From Rusavskia elegans (lineage: Eukaryota; Ascomycota; Lecanoromycetes; Teloschistales; Teloschistaceae): a DNA stretch of 64,000 nucleotides. Position 1 is the first letter of the stretch; every line of letters starts with the position of its first letter. The notes below the pieces were generated by a model, which had not been told where the DNA came from, did no database searches, and saw only the letters and a program-made list of their open reading frames with translations. The stretch spans positions 124,001 to 188,000 of the forward strand of contig SAUG01000102.1 of assembly GCA_011316305.1 (NCBI GenBank), written 5' to 3'. A program made the translations under genes and the position numbers. Shown here piece by piece: positions 13,661-23,645 of the stretch.

Positions 13661-14429
13661 CTTATACTCGAGACTAGCGAGCTCGACAAAATGAATTAGA
13701 ACGCCAAGAAATCTTAATTCGGGTCCTTATGCGCTCCGGATCGACCCTCTTTTTACTTGGTGACGACCCCCTAACAACTACACTCATAACTCAAAACCTT
13801 CAAGCCTACGTATTATCGTCATTACTGCTATACACCTGGACTTGTATTTCATTTTCCAGCCAACGAACTCTTGATTCTAACGGATGTTGAACGATTTCAT
13901 CCCAAGATGAGCACATATTAACTCTCAGCCCCACCGGGCGCAATCTGCCCAGAAACTTGTGGTATCGCCTGCATTTTGCATGTGTTCTACCGCTATATCT
14001 ATGTTATCATTCGTTCGTTGACGGCGCTAAGCAATGAGACTTAGAATACAGAATTGTACGTTGGTGTGCCGCCTGATACATGACGAATACAACTTTAGGC
14101 GAGATATAAGACGATCAAGTAAAGAATATCCTGCGACTCTGGAGAAGCTCATCAACCGTTCGTGGTGGTAGGGAGGGAAAGGTGGAGAGGGTTGGGGGGG
14201 GATACTCCAGGCCCAGGCAGACTACATAGATAGATTTCTGAGCAGCTTAGGTAAAATAATCCGTAGTTTCTTTCTTATGCTCTTTGATTCATTATCATCA
14301 TCAGTCATTTCCCACCACACCTTTTCTTCCTCCCATCCATCTCCGCAACCAAACATCCCTCCCTCCCTTCATTTGTTCTCCCTCTCAATCCGATTCCTCA
14401 TCCCTCACCCATCACCGCCAACCTCCTCG
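13641..14429. other. Intergenic stretch at the edge of the gene island
   Basis: Base composition becomes normal here. No supported gene. The interval holds one half of a degenerate ~105-bp direct repeat (13,793-13,898) and a G-run near 14,195. A pyrimidine-rich tract at about 14,300-14,430 lies just beyond the 3' end of the small secreted-protein gene. Confidence 0.6.
13793..13898 (+). repeat. Degenerate ~105-bp direct repeat, unit 1
   Basis: This segment resembles 16,599-16,698 in the same orientation. Shared stretches include AAA-CCTTC near the start and CAGCCA...CTTGATT.TAACG...GTT..ACGATT. near the end. I estimate roughly 65-70% identity by eye with a few small gaps. Neither unit contains a recognisable gene. 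Confidence 0.45.
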
Positions 14430-14501
14430 TTATCCTACAATCTTCAAGATAGCAGCCGTCTGAGCAGCTAACAGACTCGCGATCGCGGCTGCAGTCTGGG
14501 C

Positions 14502-14711
14502 CTACATTTTCGCAAGCGCTGCGAGCGCGGCGGCATCAAGGAGAGGGGCTCTCTTCGCAATCAGCGCATCAGAGGCAGCGAGGGTGGTGGGAGAGATGGT
14601 TGTGGGAGAGATGGTTGTGGGAGAGATGGTTGTGGGAGAGAGGGTTGTGGGAGCAGCGATGGCGTAGGCCGAGGGGCAAGTTAGGGCGAGGAGGACATTG
14701 GGGAACATCAT
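14502..14711 (-). CDS. Small secreted-type repeat protein, possibly truncated by a premature stop
   Basis: A 69-codon frame starts at 14,711. The N-terminus is hydrophobic (MMFPNVLLALT...AYAIAAP) and looks like a modest signal peptide with cleavage near AIA-AP. It is followed by four TTISP-like Pro/Ser/Thr repeats that could be O-glycosylated, a KR dibasic (Kex2-like) site, and an Ala/Leu-rich helix. The TAG at 14,502-14,504 is followed in the same frame by 23 more codons of the same Ala/Leu/Gln helix pattern, ending at TAA 14,430-14,432. The TAG could derive from CAG by the C-to-T change in CpA that RIP makes; the RIP block ends ~0.9 kb away. A TATA box and a long CA-rich leader directly upstream support a real gene. 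There are no cysteines, so it is not a hydrophobin. No family recognised. It could be a truncated effector-like or surface protein. Confidence 0.5.
   Translation of the reverse strand: MMFPNVLLALTCPSAYAIAAPTTLSPTTISPTTISPTTISPTTLAASDALIAKRAPLLDAAALAALAKM
14591..14650 (-). repeat. 15-bp tandem repeat x4 inside the secreted-protein gene
   Basis: Four consecutive 15-bp units (GAGAGATGGTTGTGG on the + strand; the fourth has two changes) encode the repeated TTISP pentapeptide on the minus strand. The unit length is a multiple of three, so copy-number change would keep the frame. Confidence 0.85.
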
Positions 14712-14845
14712 GATTGTGGGTGGTGTATGTGGTGATTGAGTTGATGGACGTGGACTTGTGGGCTTGTGTTGTGGGTTGGGTTGCTGTTCGTGGTGGAAAG
14801 TGACGGATGGATGCTACAGATACGAAAAGAGAGGCATAATCGATG

Positions 14846-14854
14846 CTTTTTATA
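14846..14854 (-). promoter_or_regulatory. TATA box of the small secreted-protein gene
   Basis: TATAAAAAG on the minus strand lies ~135 nt upstream of the ATG at 14,711. It is followed by a CT-rich patch (CTCTCTTTTCG) and a long CA-rich, G-poor leader. This is the usual core-promoter and 5'-UTR look of strongly expressed fungal genes. Confidence 0.55.
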
Positions 14855-16899
14855 GAATCTGGACTTTGAAAAGCTGACGTTGGGCGGCCGGGAGAAGTCA
14901 TCATTGCTGGGTACAAGCGGTCCTGTGGGTTGTCAGTTCATGAGAGTAGGGTTCGCATTGTCCCCTCATCTGTGGGTGCATAACGAGTTCTTTTGAACCT
15001 GCAAGCACGCATTGGGACTCTTTGAAGGCCCACGAGATGACTTCGTGAAGAGGTGTATGGTTCGCCTTTGGGAGGCATCTCCGGTAGCACGGTAGTATTG
15101 GCAGTCTGTTGAGATGGCGGAGCTCTGTATTGTCTGTATGGTCCGCGAGCATGGAGCTGCAACTAGGCGCTGCACCACATACAAGCACGAGAATGGAAAG
15201 GGGGTTTTTGTGCACTAAAAAGGGGCACGATGGTGGAATATTTGACGGCGAGGCAGGTCTCGATGGTGGTGATGATCCTGCGATATCCTGTGATCATGTA
15301 GGGACCTATGCAGAGTGAGATAAGCGAACTCATGTTCCCCGCCATCACGGCTTCGAGATGTTACCGTCTGGCTCACGGTGATTGCAATTAGTATCTGTCT
15401 CATACGTTACGTTTGACCTTTCGTATTACTCTCGAATTGTGTGTCAGGGCAGCAGGTCGGTCTGATGGGCAATGCCTCTCCTGTCGTGGCTCTTCTGGCG
15501 AAGACATTACGAGATTTGAGCCAGCAGCGATGGCTTGTAGTTTCAACACCGAATTCGAGAAATAGTACAGGACATTGCTGTATAGAAATACATAACCTAT
15601 GTTGGCTCCTACCTTCTGTGTGTTGTCGTTTTGTTCCCTTATCTGAGACCAAGCACAGCCAGGAGAACATAGCAGTAAAGGGAGATGGTAACTTCCACTA
15701 GGCATCTAAGGCCTTGACGCATGGCACCTGGCAGAATCAAACCGCGTCTTGGCGTCCAATTTTTATTGGCTATCGTGGGCAAGTCTTTGATATGTACATA
15801 CTAGCGTCCACGGAGGATCCAGGAGGGCAAAGAGGGAGAGAATCTTTCGCAACCTCGTAATTTGGGTGGACTGGCCAATCGCCAAGTTGACGACCTAGAT
15901 GATGGGGAGGACTGGATCATAAGGCCATTCGAGGACTCAATCCTGATGGGCGTGGATTCCGCCTGGGAAGTGCACACGGAACCTTATGAAAAGCTCCATG
16001 GAAGGCCGATAGGAGCCAACGGAATACAGTGATCTTGAGGATTCGTCGCCTCTGGCATCGTCGATTCCAGTATACTTAGGTGTCGGACCCTAATGATACT
16101 CTAATCGGAAGTCGCTCGCTGTGATGCAGAAGTTGGGGTTGATAGGGACGCTTTGGAGAGGTGCGATGTAAGTTGGACTTCGCCCATCGTCGGACGAGTC
16201 TTGGTCCTTTTTGCAACCATCTGACGGCGGACCTATTCCTGAACAGGCTCCATTTTGGAAGTTTGAGCCATGAGAACGACCTGCCCTTCTCTTCGCCGCT
16301 GACTCCGAGCGTCGACAAACACTTGGTCAAAGGATGCTGCTTGTGTGGCCCGCATTGCGATCGGGTCCTGACAGGTCCCTAGTACAATGAAAATGCAGTC
16401 ATACTTCTGTGAAGGTACTTAGATCGCACTGCAGACAGTATTATTAGCGAAAGATCGATTGACAATTCTGTGCAGCGGGCGTCCATGAACTTATGAAGAA
16501 GGAGGTGAATATGCAATAGTAGGATATGCAGAACCGAGTTCGAATCGAGATCGCCCAATAGGATGCCAAGAATCCTGATTAGGTAATTACTACAGCTTAA
16601 AGCCTTCGAGGCTCATTCATGATTACTGGAATATAATTGGACTAATACTTCGTGGCCAGCCACAAAGTCCTTGATTGTAACGACTGTTAGACGATTCCCC
16701 CGAAAAAGAGCGCCAAGCAAAACACATCCCTATGAAGATTGATCGACGCTACCTTATGTACCTTACACTACTCAGACCCAAAGACTACCCTGTACAGTCA
16801 CTCCTAATCACAGCTTTCGGTCTCCAGCCAGCCGGACGGCCTCAGCAACTTTCGACAAATGGACTCAACACACTCGATACACTCTTGCAAGCTCAATCA
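14855..16899. other. Two-kilobase intergenic stretch
   Basis: Open frames here are short, overlap on both strands and lack protein-like composition, so none is called. The only structured element seen is the second unit of the degenerate direct repeat (16,599-16,698). The right end is the 3' flank of the chitinase gene. Confidence 0.55.
16599..16698 (+). repeat. Degenerate ~105-bp direct repeat, unit 2
   Basis: Partner of 13,793-13,898, in the same orientation, 2.8 kb away on the other side of the small secreted-protein gene. The match is partial and gapped. Its divergence pattern is not purely C/T and G/A, so it looks like old drift rather than RIP. Confidence 0.45.
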
Positions 16900-18208
16900 T
16901 CAAGAGCTTCGCATAGCTTTGTAGCCAGCACTCACTAGGCTCCGTGGTCCTCTCATATCACCAGGACCAGTCCAGTAGAACAGACCAGCGAGCTTCTGCT
17001 GCTTGACAAACTGTGCCTTCATCCGGACAGTCTCGGGATTGTCATATGTAACCAACCCGCCGTCGCCACCGAGACAGTACGCCGCCACCGCTTGTTTGTC
17101 GACTTTCTCCTCCGTGCCGGGCCGGGGTAGCTTGGTGTACTCGAACGTCCCTTCATTGCCGCCCGACGACTTGAACCTCTGGTTGACGTTCGAAGCTCCG
17201 ATGAACGAGTGTCCGTACGCAGGTATTCCGAAAGTAATCTTATTGGCGGGTACCCCCTTAGATCTCATAAAGTCGACCGCAGTCTTACCGGAATTTTTCA
17301 TGTCGTCGGGACTGTTGGGAGGCACGTGCAGCTGCGCTTGGTAGCCGCTCATTTTGCCCCAGGGACCCGCGAAATCATAAGCCATTAGGTTAACATAGTC
17401 CATGTGCCCGGCTGCTTTGCCAAGATCGATGTACTGCAGTGCCCATGCACCGGCAGGTAAGGCCGACGTCAATAGATACTTGGGAGCCGGTAGATGCTTC
17501 CGAAGTGTCGCCATTAAAGTAGTATAATCAGCCCCTTTCTTGTTGTTGTCAGGGTGCTCCCAATCCACTACTAAAATCAGTCATCGTTCGATTAAAACAC
17601 TGGCCACGTTCTTACCGTCCAGGCCGTCGAGCCCGTAAGTATCCAACATCTGCTTCGCGCTAATACCGAATTGCTCTCGCGCAGCAGAGGAGGCGGCCAC
17701 ACCCGCAAATGGATCGCTACCTTTGCCACCGCCTCCAATCGAGATGAGGGTTTTGAGACTTGGGTTTTGCAACTTCAGATTTCTCACTGCATTAAGGCCG
17801 CCGTAAGTGCCATCGACTGCAACTTCCGTATCGTTGTGCATGTCATGGAGCTGCGTTCGGAGGTGTCAATGTGGTAGACTAAAGAGGAATGCAATGTTCT
17901 TACGTAGACGGTTCCGTCAGGCTTGAGGCTATCGCGGGTAAGTCATGGCCGTTTTCATGATGCAGGGAAGGAACTTACAACGCGAAGGCATAATAAACGT
18001 GTGTTATCTTGTCTATCTCCAAAGAGGAAGGAGGTGTGTGATATATCTTCCAGTTCGGATAATATACGGCGTTGACAGGTGCAGAAACATTAGTGGTGGA
18101 GAGAGCGTTAGGAGCCATCGAGTCCAGCTTCTTAAATGGCTTAAGGACCTTTTGAGCGAGAGGGTGGGTGCTCCAGTTTGGGGTTGGAGGTTTCTTAGAT
18201 GAAGACAT
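16900..18208 (-). CDS. GH18 chitinase, four exons, apparently intracellular
   Basis: Glycoside hydrolase family 18 chitinase, which cleaves beta-1,4-GlcNAc chains. Exons on the minus strand are 18,208-17,979, 17,928-17,904, 17,850-17,616 and 17,567-16,900; introns are 50, 53 and 48 nt; the product is 385 aa. The joined exon 3/4 junction creates DGLDVDWE (residues ~160-167), the catalytic DxxDxDxE motif with Glu167 as acid. SIGGGG upstream, MAYDFAGPW and GLFYWTGPGD downstream match further conserved strands of the TIM barrel. The N-terminus (MSSSKKPPTPNW...) has no signal peptide, unlike secreted class V enzymes, so a cytoplasmic or non-classically exported enzyme of the ChiB/ChiB1 kind is likely, with a role in autolysis or wall recycling. 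No chitin-binding module is visible. Exon 2 is only 25 nt. The gene is divergent from YTH1. Confidence 0.9.
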
Positions 18209-18886
18209 GACGGTAGATGTTCTGTTTTTCTACTGCTGATGAAAGAAAGTGGCGGTGTCAGAAGAGCTTTGAATATCGCCCTCCTATGTATCAGAGCTGA
18301 AACTAATGCGTCGACCAGGAACGGTGTGATCAATTCCACGAGAACGTGAGGGAATGACAATCGAAGTTCATGTGACAGGAAGGATGCTCGGTGAGCGGAG
18401 TATAGTCGTAGCTACGTGCCAAAGCCTCAAAGCAATGACAACGGGATCGGGTAGGAAGAGCAGCTGAAAGAAAGCAAACCAATGCTTTGACAATTTAATA
18501 GTTGAAGAAGATTGGATGTTCAAACCTTGTCGCTACTACAATAGTAAAGGATGCATCACTTCGTGTGATTGGGAGAGAGAGACGAGCAGGAGAAGTCTCA
18601 GCACTTTGCTTTCACGTGTCACTCCATAGCGCCTTCTAACGACGATCCCATCATTGGGCGGTGAAGAGACCGAGGAACTGGTGACGGTGTCGGGGAAAAC
18701 ACTAGCTCCACTAGCATACCACGCGAGAGTCGCTTAACTAAATCCCGCGTAGATCTCCCGCGTCTAGCCATCTGTATCATCCTACAGCTTGTTCGCAACT
18801 TCATTTGTTCCGTCCGAGGGTTGTGTGCTTCAAATTGGACAATATTGGATTCAATCTCTTTGCCGGTTACAAAAGTATCTCAAATC
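18209..18886. promoter_or_regulatory. Divergent promoter region between chitinase and YTH1
   Basis: A 678-bp region separates the chitinase ATG (18,208, minus) from the YTH1 ATG (18,887, plus). No convincing coding frame is present. An in-frame ATG at 18,821 could add 22 residues to Yth1, but the family starts near the later ATG. Confidence 0.6.
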
Positions 18887-19777
18887 ATGGCTGCCGCAGT
18901 AGACCGTGGATCAACACCACCATCACTCCTTCGAAATCCTCCCGACTACGCACCTCCAGCCTTCGACTTCGCCTTCTCCGACTTCCTCAAACGAGAATAC
19001 AGGTTCGGGCTCGACCCTAATCGGCCCATATGCAAGGCTTTCCGCGAAGGACACTGTCCACTGGGCAAGGACTGCCCAGACAAACACCAAGTAAACCACC
19101 CCTTCAACAGTCTCGTCTGCAAACACTGGCTGCGCGGTCTCTGCAAAAAGGGCGATCAGTGCGAGTTCCTTCACGAATACAATTTGTAAGCGTCCTGGTA
19201 TTTCCTACGCCTCCTACTCCTCGGTACTTAGGCCGAGGCATACCAGCCGCCGAACGGTGCGCCTTGCGGATCTCATCCGTACGAAAATCAAAGGATTTAC
19301 CCTGCGCCTACTGACAAATGTCCCACTCAACACAGACGCCGCATGCCCGAATGCAACCAATTTACCCGGACACTCTACTGCAGTAACGGCGACGAATGCC
19401 TCTACCTACACATCGACCCCGCCAGCAAACTCCCCCCTTGCCCCCATTACGAAAAGGGCTTCTGCCCCCTCGGTCCCCGCTGCGCCAAGAAACATATCCG
19501 AAAATCCCTTTGCAAATTCTACCTTGCGGGCTTCTGCCCGTATGGGAGGCAGTGCAAGGAAGGGGCACATCCGAGGTATCCAACGGATTTGCCCAAACCT
19601 ACAGTGAAGGTGGAGAAGAGCGAGGAGGAATTGGAGGCCGAGAGGGTGAGAATCAGAGAAGAGGCCGAGAAGGAAGAGGAGAGGGATTGGGAACGTAATC
19701 GGGTGGAAAGAAGGGATGGGAGGGGAAGGGGAAAGGGAAGGTATGGGCAGAGGAGGAGAGGCGGGTATGATAGATGA
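18887..19777 (+). CDS. Yth1/CPSF30-type mRNA 3'-end processing factor
   Basis: RNA-binding CCCH zinc-finger subunit of the cleavage and polyadenylation factor, acting in the nucleus on pre-mRNA poly(A) signals. Exons are 18,887-19,185 and 19,336-19,777, with one 150-nt intron (GTAAGC...ACACAG); the product is 246 aa. The spliced protein has five consecutive CCCH fingers (first [19 protein letters not shown], then CKHWLRGLC..., PECNQF...C...[12 protein letters not shown]..., [15 protein letters not shown]...). The intron falls between fingers 2 and 3 in the conserved HEYNLR-MPEC segment. After the fingers comes an acidic Glu-rich helix and an Arg/Gly-rich tail ([19 protein letters not shown]). 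Length and finger number match the Yth1 family. I chose the ATG giving MAAAVDRG because it has better family fit than the in-frame ATG 66 nt upstream. Confidence 0.95.
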
Positions 19778-20003
19778 ATGTCAGACGAATGTCAAGGAAT
19801 GTTCCATATGATCGTCTGGTCATACTTTTGAGATTCTGGACAGTATGCTATGCGCTCGTGAACTAGATGTGTCATCGCTTCGGATCAAGATTGTGCCTCT
19901 GGCGATTCCTGGATCCAAGCCCACCAGTGCATGGGGTGTATCCAGATGCCAGGGCGAATCGCCAGAGCGTGAACCCCTATAGGCTGCCCGACGCCGCACT
20001 CGA

Positions 20004-20539
20004 TCAAGTCGTTCCATTTTTGGCCTTGTGTTCCTTGTGGACCTTGACGTGGTCGTCCATGTGTGCAGAATCGTAGTAGGCCCGGAGCTTGGTAATCTTA
20101 CCCTCCATATTGAATCGAACGACAAAACAACATTCATGATGGACTTTCTTACCTGATATATCAAACACATACAAACCGTCAGCCGTATGTCGGCACGTAT
20201 TGGACTTGGAGAAATGAAAGATGGGGTGAACTACTCACCAGCTTTACTCTTCCCCGTAGCCACAACCTCCACGCAGGCCCATGGTGACTCTCCACCGCCA
20301 ATCACGCGTACAATGTCCACCTTGTTCGGCTTCGAGAAGTCCATGATCTCGGCGAAATGCGCGAAATGGTCGTCCTTGAGCGTATCGAGGCCGCTAGCCT
20401 CACCAGCGAGGTGGTGGTCATGGCCGACGACTGTAAATTGAACCTTGGGGTCGAAGTGATCGATGAAGCCTTCGTGTCCGCCTTCGCCTTTCTGGAAGAT
20501 CTCTTCGATCTCGTGGATGGAGGGATAGGAGGCAGGCAT
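20004..20539 (-). CDS. NTF2-like / SnoaL-like domain protein
   Basis: Small single-domain protein of the NTF2-like superfamily, which includes polyketide cyclases and ketosteroid isomerases; the substrate is unknown. Exons are 20,539-20,239 and 20,152-20,004 with an 86-nt intron (GTGAGT...ATCAG); 149 aa. An ATG codon (MPASYPS) is used; a GTG four codons earlier is not a credible start. Features of the fold are an N-terminal helix (IHEIEEIFQKGE), the IDHFDPKVQFTVVGHDH strand region, a central DHFAHFAEIMDF helix, and C-terminal strands (WACVEVVATG, VHHECCFVVRFNMEGKITKLRAYYDS). The last motif, ending in an acidic residue after YY, is typical of SnoaL-like proteins. No signal peptide is present. 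It is separated from YTH1 by 226 bp, tail to tail. Confidence 0.8.
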
Positions 20540-21884
20540 GCTTGGTTTCACTTGATGCGAAGGTGCTGAGTATGGGATTAGTTTTGTGTCGATTAAGGAA
20601 GAGAAAGTGGGAGGTCTACTTGGTGAGATATTCGAGGTCTAGTTGATTCTTGAGTGGCAAGATGTGGCGGCGATGGATATAATAGTCGCTCGAAAGACGG
20701 GGAGATAATGAACTCTTATGGTTCAATATTATGGTTCAATAACTCCCCAGCCATGTTCCCAGCATGTCTCATGGCCGGCTGGACGTTACAGAAGTTCTCG
20801 TGGTTTCCCTACGGTCACCCTCGGTCATCGGAAGACCATAAAGAGGAGAAAGGTGTCCAGGCACTGAGTTGGAAAGGATGTGCGATTATGTAAGTGTTCG
20901 TGAAAGCCTTCTCGAAGTCCTTGGTCCGCTTATTGTGTTACGACGCATCGCAGCATTATCGTGGCTGCCATTGTTGATTGATAAACGACACTGTAGATCC
21001 GATTCTCGTACACAATGTATATGCATCGAGTACTGGTCAATCTTCCTAGCGGGTTTTGATGCAGTAAACCCTCTAGGCCTGAAGGCGGCGAGGCCAATAA
21101 GATCGATCCTACGCAACGCTTCCTTGCGAGATTGGTTGGTAGACCAGGAGTTTAACCCTGCGGGTTCGGTGCATGTCGGTCAGATCGGTACGCAGGTATG
21201 TGCATGCTCCCATTCGGGTCATGGATCAACAGCGCATACTGCAATGAGCAACACGAAGCGTTGCTATACGGTTTCTAACCCTGATCCTGTCAGTCATGCC
21301 GGGCGGCAGAGGTTAATGTTACCAAGGTTGAGTCTCGGGGTAAGTCAGATCCGCCCTTCTACAAACGACGGTTTCCGCCGGGGACCCAAGGCTATGCGCA
21401 GTCATGCATCACCCCTCCCACTTGTTGCTTACGGTTGATCAAATTTATTGCCATCATCATTGTTTTTCGGGATTTCAGTCGTAGCTTCGACTAAGTTTCA
21501 AGGGGAAAACCAAGGTTTAATAGCGCTGGACCCCCTTACTTTCGCTTTGCGAGGTCTGTGGCATAGGAAAGGAAGAGAATGTACGTGGATAGACAAGAAC
21601 CTGGATTAAATAACGCATGCTTACAGCTTGAGAGTGCACATCTATGCTGGTGGTACCAAAAAGCAGTCATGGACAAAAAGGCATGAACGTGTTGATAGCG
21701 CAATTAACATACCTTAAGAAATACTAGTGACTTAGTGGAGAAGATAATGGCCAGGTATTATTCAAGACATACCTTACACGGCTACCGCTTAAACCTACAT
21801 CGAATATTGAGTGGAATAATCGCCGGCTTCGGAAAAGGTCCTGGCATCAACATCATAACACGTGACACGTCGACTCAGGATGCA
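20540..21884. other. 1.3-kb intergenic stretch
   Basis: No supported gene. A 559-nt open frame from ATG 20,878 to 21,438 on the + strand is long for chance. However, its product is rich in Arg, Ser, His and Cys with no family resemblance, and it has no clear promoter, so it is not called. Confidence 0.5.
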
Positions 21885-23219
21885 TCATGTGCTCTCCTCT
21901 CCACTAACCTGGTCGACTTTCTCCCAGCCAGGACTCGCTTGGTGGTCATCTGCAACTTCATCCGCTTTCTTATGGTCCCGCCCCTTCTCCTTTTGGGCCT
22001 TAAGACTTAACATCCATCCCGCAATTCCTTGAGTTATCACTTTACCCAAGATATCATAGGTCCTGCTACCTCTTCCTACATAGACAGTACCCGTTCTCTT
22101 TCCCACAATCGCATCAAAGACCTCCAGATGTAATTCCCTAAGAGGGGTTGCCCGTACCTTCTTCTGTTCCGGTATTGAATCAGGTCTTGAACTCGGAGCA
22201 GCTGGGTGGTCATGCCTCAACGCGACCGCCATATTGAGCGCATCAGGGTCGCTTCCGTCATCGAGAGCGCCGAGCTTGAATTGAACAATGTTGATATCTC
22301 CGATTGCGGCGATTTCCTTACGCAACGTCGATATGTAGCTGTCGAGAGCGTGTGCGACGACGTTGGCCTCACCATGCAGCGGTGGTGAGAGTGAGGGTGT
22401 ATTAGCGTGGTTGAGGAAGAGGATCGATGATTTGTGAGAAATCATGAGCGGAAGGAAAGCTTGCAGAAGTGTGAAAGGGGAGAGGAGATGTATTGACAAA
22501 GCATCGGACCAAGAGTCGGCGGAGATGTGAGCGATACTCTGACTTTGTGGAGGTGATGGTGTTTGGGGAAGTAGGATGAGCGAGACAAAACGGAGAGGAT
22601 ATTTAGGAGCTTCCGAAGGGTGAAGTAGGGCGGTGACTTTTCGGATTGTCGACGCAAGAGATGATGGCGATGTAACGTCGAGGTGCAGCGGATGGATATC
22701 TGCTTTGGACTCTGCCTGGATCAGGCGTTCTTCCCAAAGACTGTTGACCGGTATATAGACGATGAAGCCCCGGCGTTCCAAATCCAGGGATAACGATCTG
22801 GTGAGAGGGGCACTGGGTGGGCCGGCCAATATTACAACGTCGGTCCTTTGCCCATTCTTTCCCCTCTTAGCTCTTCTCTTGACACGGTTGAGCCTTCTCT
22901 GGCGCCATATCAGGAATGCCCCTGTACCGAGAAAGCACACTACAGCCGCCGTGATGGCTCGATGCCGGGATACCCAGTCTTTCGAGGCTTCGAAGTATCC
23001 CACAGGTGTGGCAATAATGGGTGCGGGTGGTGGCGGCGAAGGCTTCGTACTTTTAGGTAGCCATGATGGGTCACCAAAAGTAGTCCGCAAAGATTCAGAA
23101 ATCTTATCTGTCATGGCATCGAAGGAGTTGGCTACGTCTTCGACAGTGTTCTCGATTGCCGAAAGATACGACATGAGGTCCTCGACTGAGCCGAACGAGT
23201 CTCTGTTCTGGTCAGGCAT
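21885..23219 (-). CDS. DUF1776 family membrane-anchored SDR-like protein
   Basis: A single-exon gene, 444 aa, from ATG 23,219. After an acidic helical N-terminus (SVEDLMSYLSAIENTVEDVANSF) and a Pro-rich linker comes a predicted membrane segment (AITAAVVCFLGTGAFLIW, about residues 88-106). It is followed by a strongly basic stretch (RQRRLNRVKRRAKRGKN), suggesting the rest faces the cytosol. The remainder resembles a Rossmann/short-chain dehydrogenase fold: a TDVVILAGPPSAPLTR start, HLDVTSP, SWSDALSIHLLSPFTLLQAFLPLM, and SSILFLNHANTP. I do not see a clean TGxxxGxG or YxxxK signature, so catalysis is uncertain. This matches the fungal DUF1776 group (yeast YNL181W/Pbr1-like). It is divergent from WSS1, with 426 bp between the starts. 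Confidence 0.8.
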   Translation of the reverse strand: MPDQNRDSFGSVEDLMSYLSAIENTVEDVANSFDAMTDKISESLRTTFGDPSWLPKSTKPSPPPPAPIIATPVGYFEASKDWVSRHRAITAAVVCFLGTGAFLIWRQRRLNRVKRRAKRGKNGQRTDVVILAGPPSAPLTRSLSLDLERRGFIVYIPVNSLWEERLIQAESKADIHPLHLDVTSPSSLASTIRKVTALLHPSEAPKYPLRFVSLILLPQTPSPPQSQSIAHISADSWSDALSIHLLSPFTLLQAFLPLMISHKSSILFLNHANTPSLSPPLHGEANVVAHALDSYISTLRKEIAAIGDINIVQFKLGALDDGSDPDALNMAVALRHDHPAAPSSRPDSIPEQKKVRATPLRELHLEVFDAIVGKRTGTVYVGRGSRTYDILGKVITQGIAGWMLSLKAQKEKGRDHKKADEVADDHQASPGWEKVDQVSGEEST

Positions 23220-23645
23220 TTTGGGAACAGCGGTATAAGTAGAGAGAGCGTTGAGCGGCAATGTTAGCCACCTGTATAGGTTTCCTGGGAGGAAGGTTCA
23301 TGTAAGCTGCAGTCTGAAGTCGTGATCCATCGTTTTGAAGCGTGGGGTGGAAGTGGAGTAGTGGACGATCGCGGCCCGAACCACAAGTCTTGGCAATCCC
23401 ACGTCATTCAGCCTCATGCTTCTCTTTTGATGCTGGAATCCAACAAGTCTTCCTGGTTGGAACAACACTTCCGATGGCAGATGACGAGCTTCGACCCGAA
23501 GGCTTGCCTCCTGGTGGCCAAACACCGGCAGCTGGCTTTGTAATCCGTCTACGCAGATTTCGATGAGCTTCCACCTAGGACTCCTGATAATCCTCCTTTG
23601 AACTCTGCCAGCGGTCAAATCTTGGATCTATCCGTGGTCGTCAAC
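23220..23645. promoter_or_regulatory. Divergent promoter region between the DUF1776 gene and WSS1
   Basis: A 426-bp gap between two opposite ATGs, presumably a shared bidirectional promoter. The WSS1 reading frame stays open upstream of its ATG to about 23,598 but without another ATG. Confidence 0.5.

Noticed and set aside
14277..14471. 64-codon + strand frame rich in Ser/Pro
   Set aside because: It lies antisense over the 3' end of the small secreted-protein gene and follows from a pyrimidine-rich tract.
14569..14916. 115-codon minus-strand frame overlapping the secreted-protein gene
   Set aside because: It is the shifted frame of the 15-bp repeat and its CA-rich leader. The 69-codon frame with a signal-like N-terminus fits the TATA box and leader better.
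16525..16560. B-box-like GAGTTCGAATC, possible tRNA
   Set aside because: No matching A-box, acceptor stem or cloverleaf could be formed around it.
20878..21438. 186-codon open frame on the + strand between the NTF2-like and DUF1776 genes
   Set aside because: Long for chance, but the product is rich in Arg, Ser, His and Cys without domain-like patterns, has no promoter or splice context, and resembles no family.
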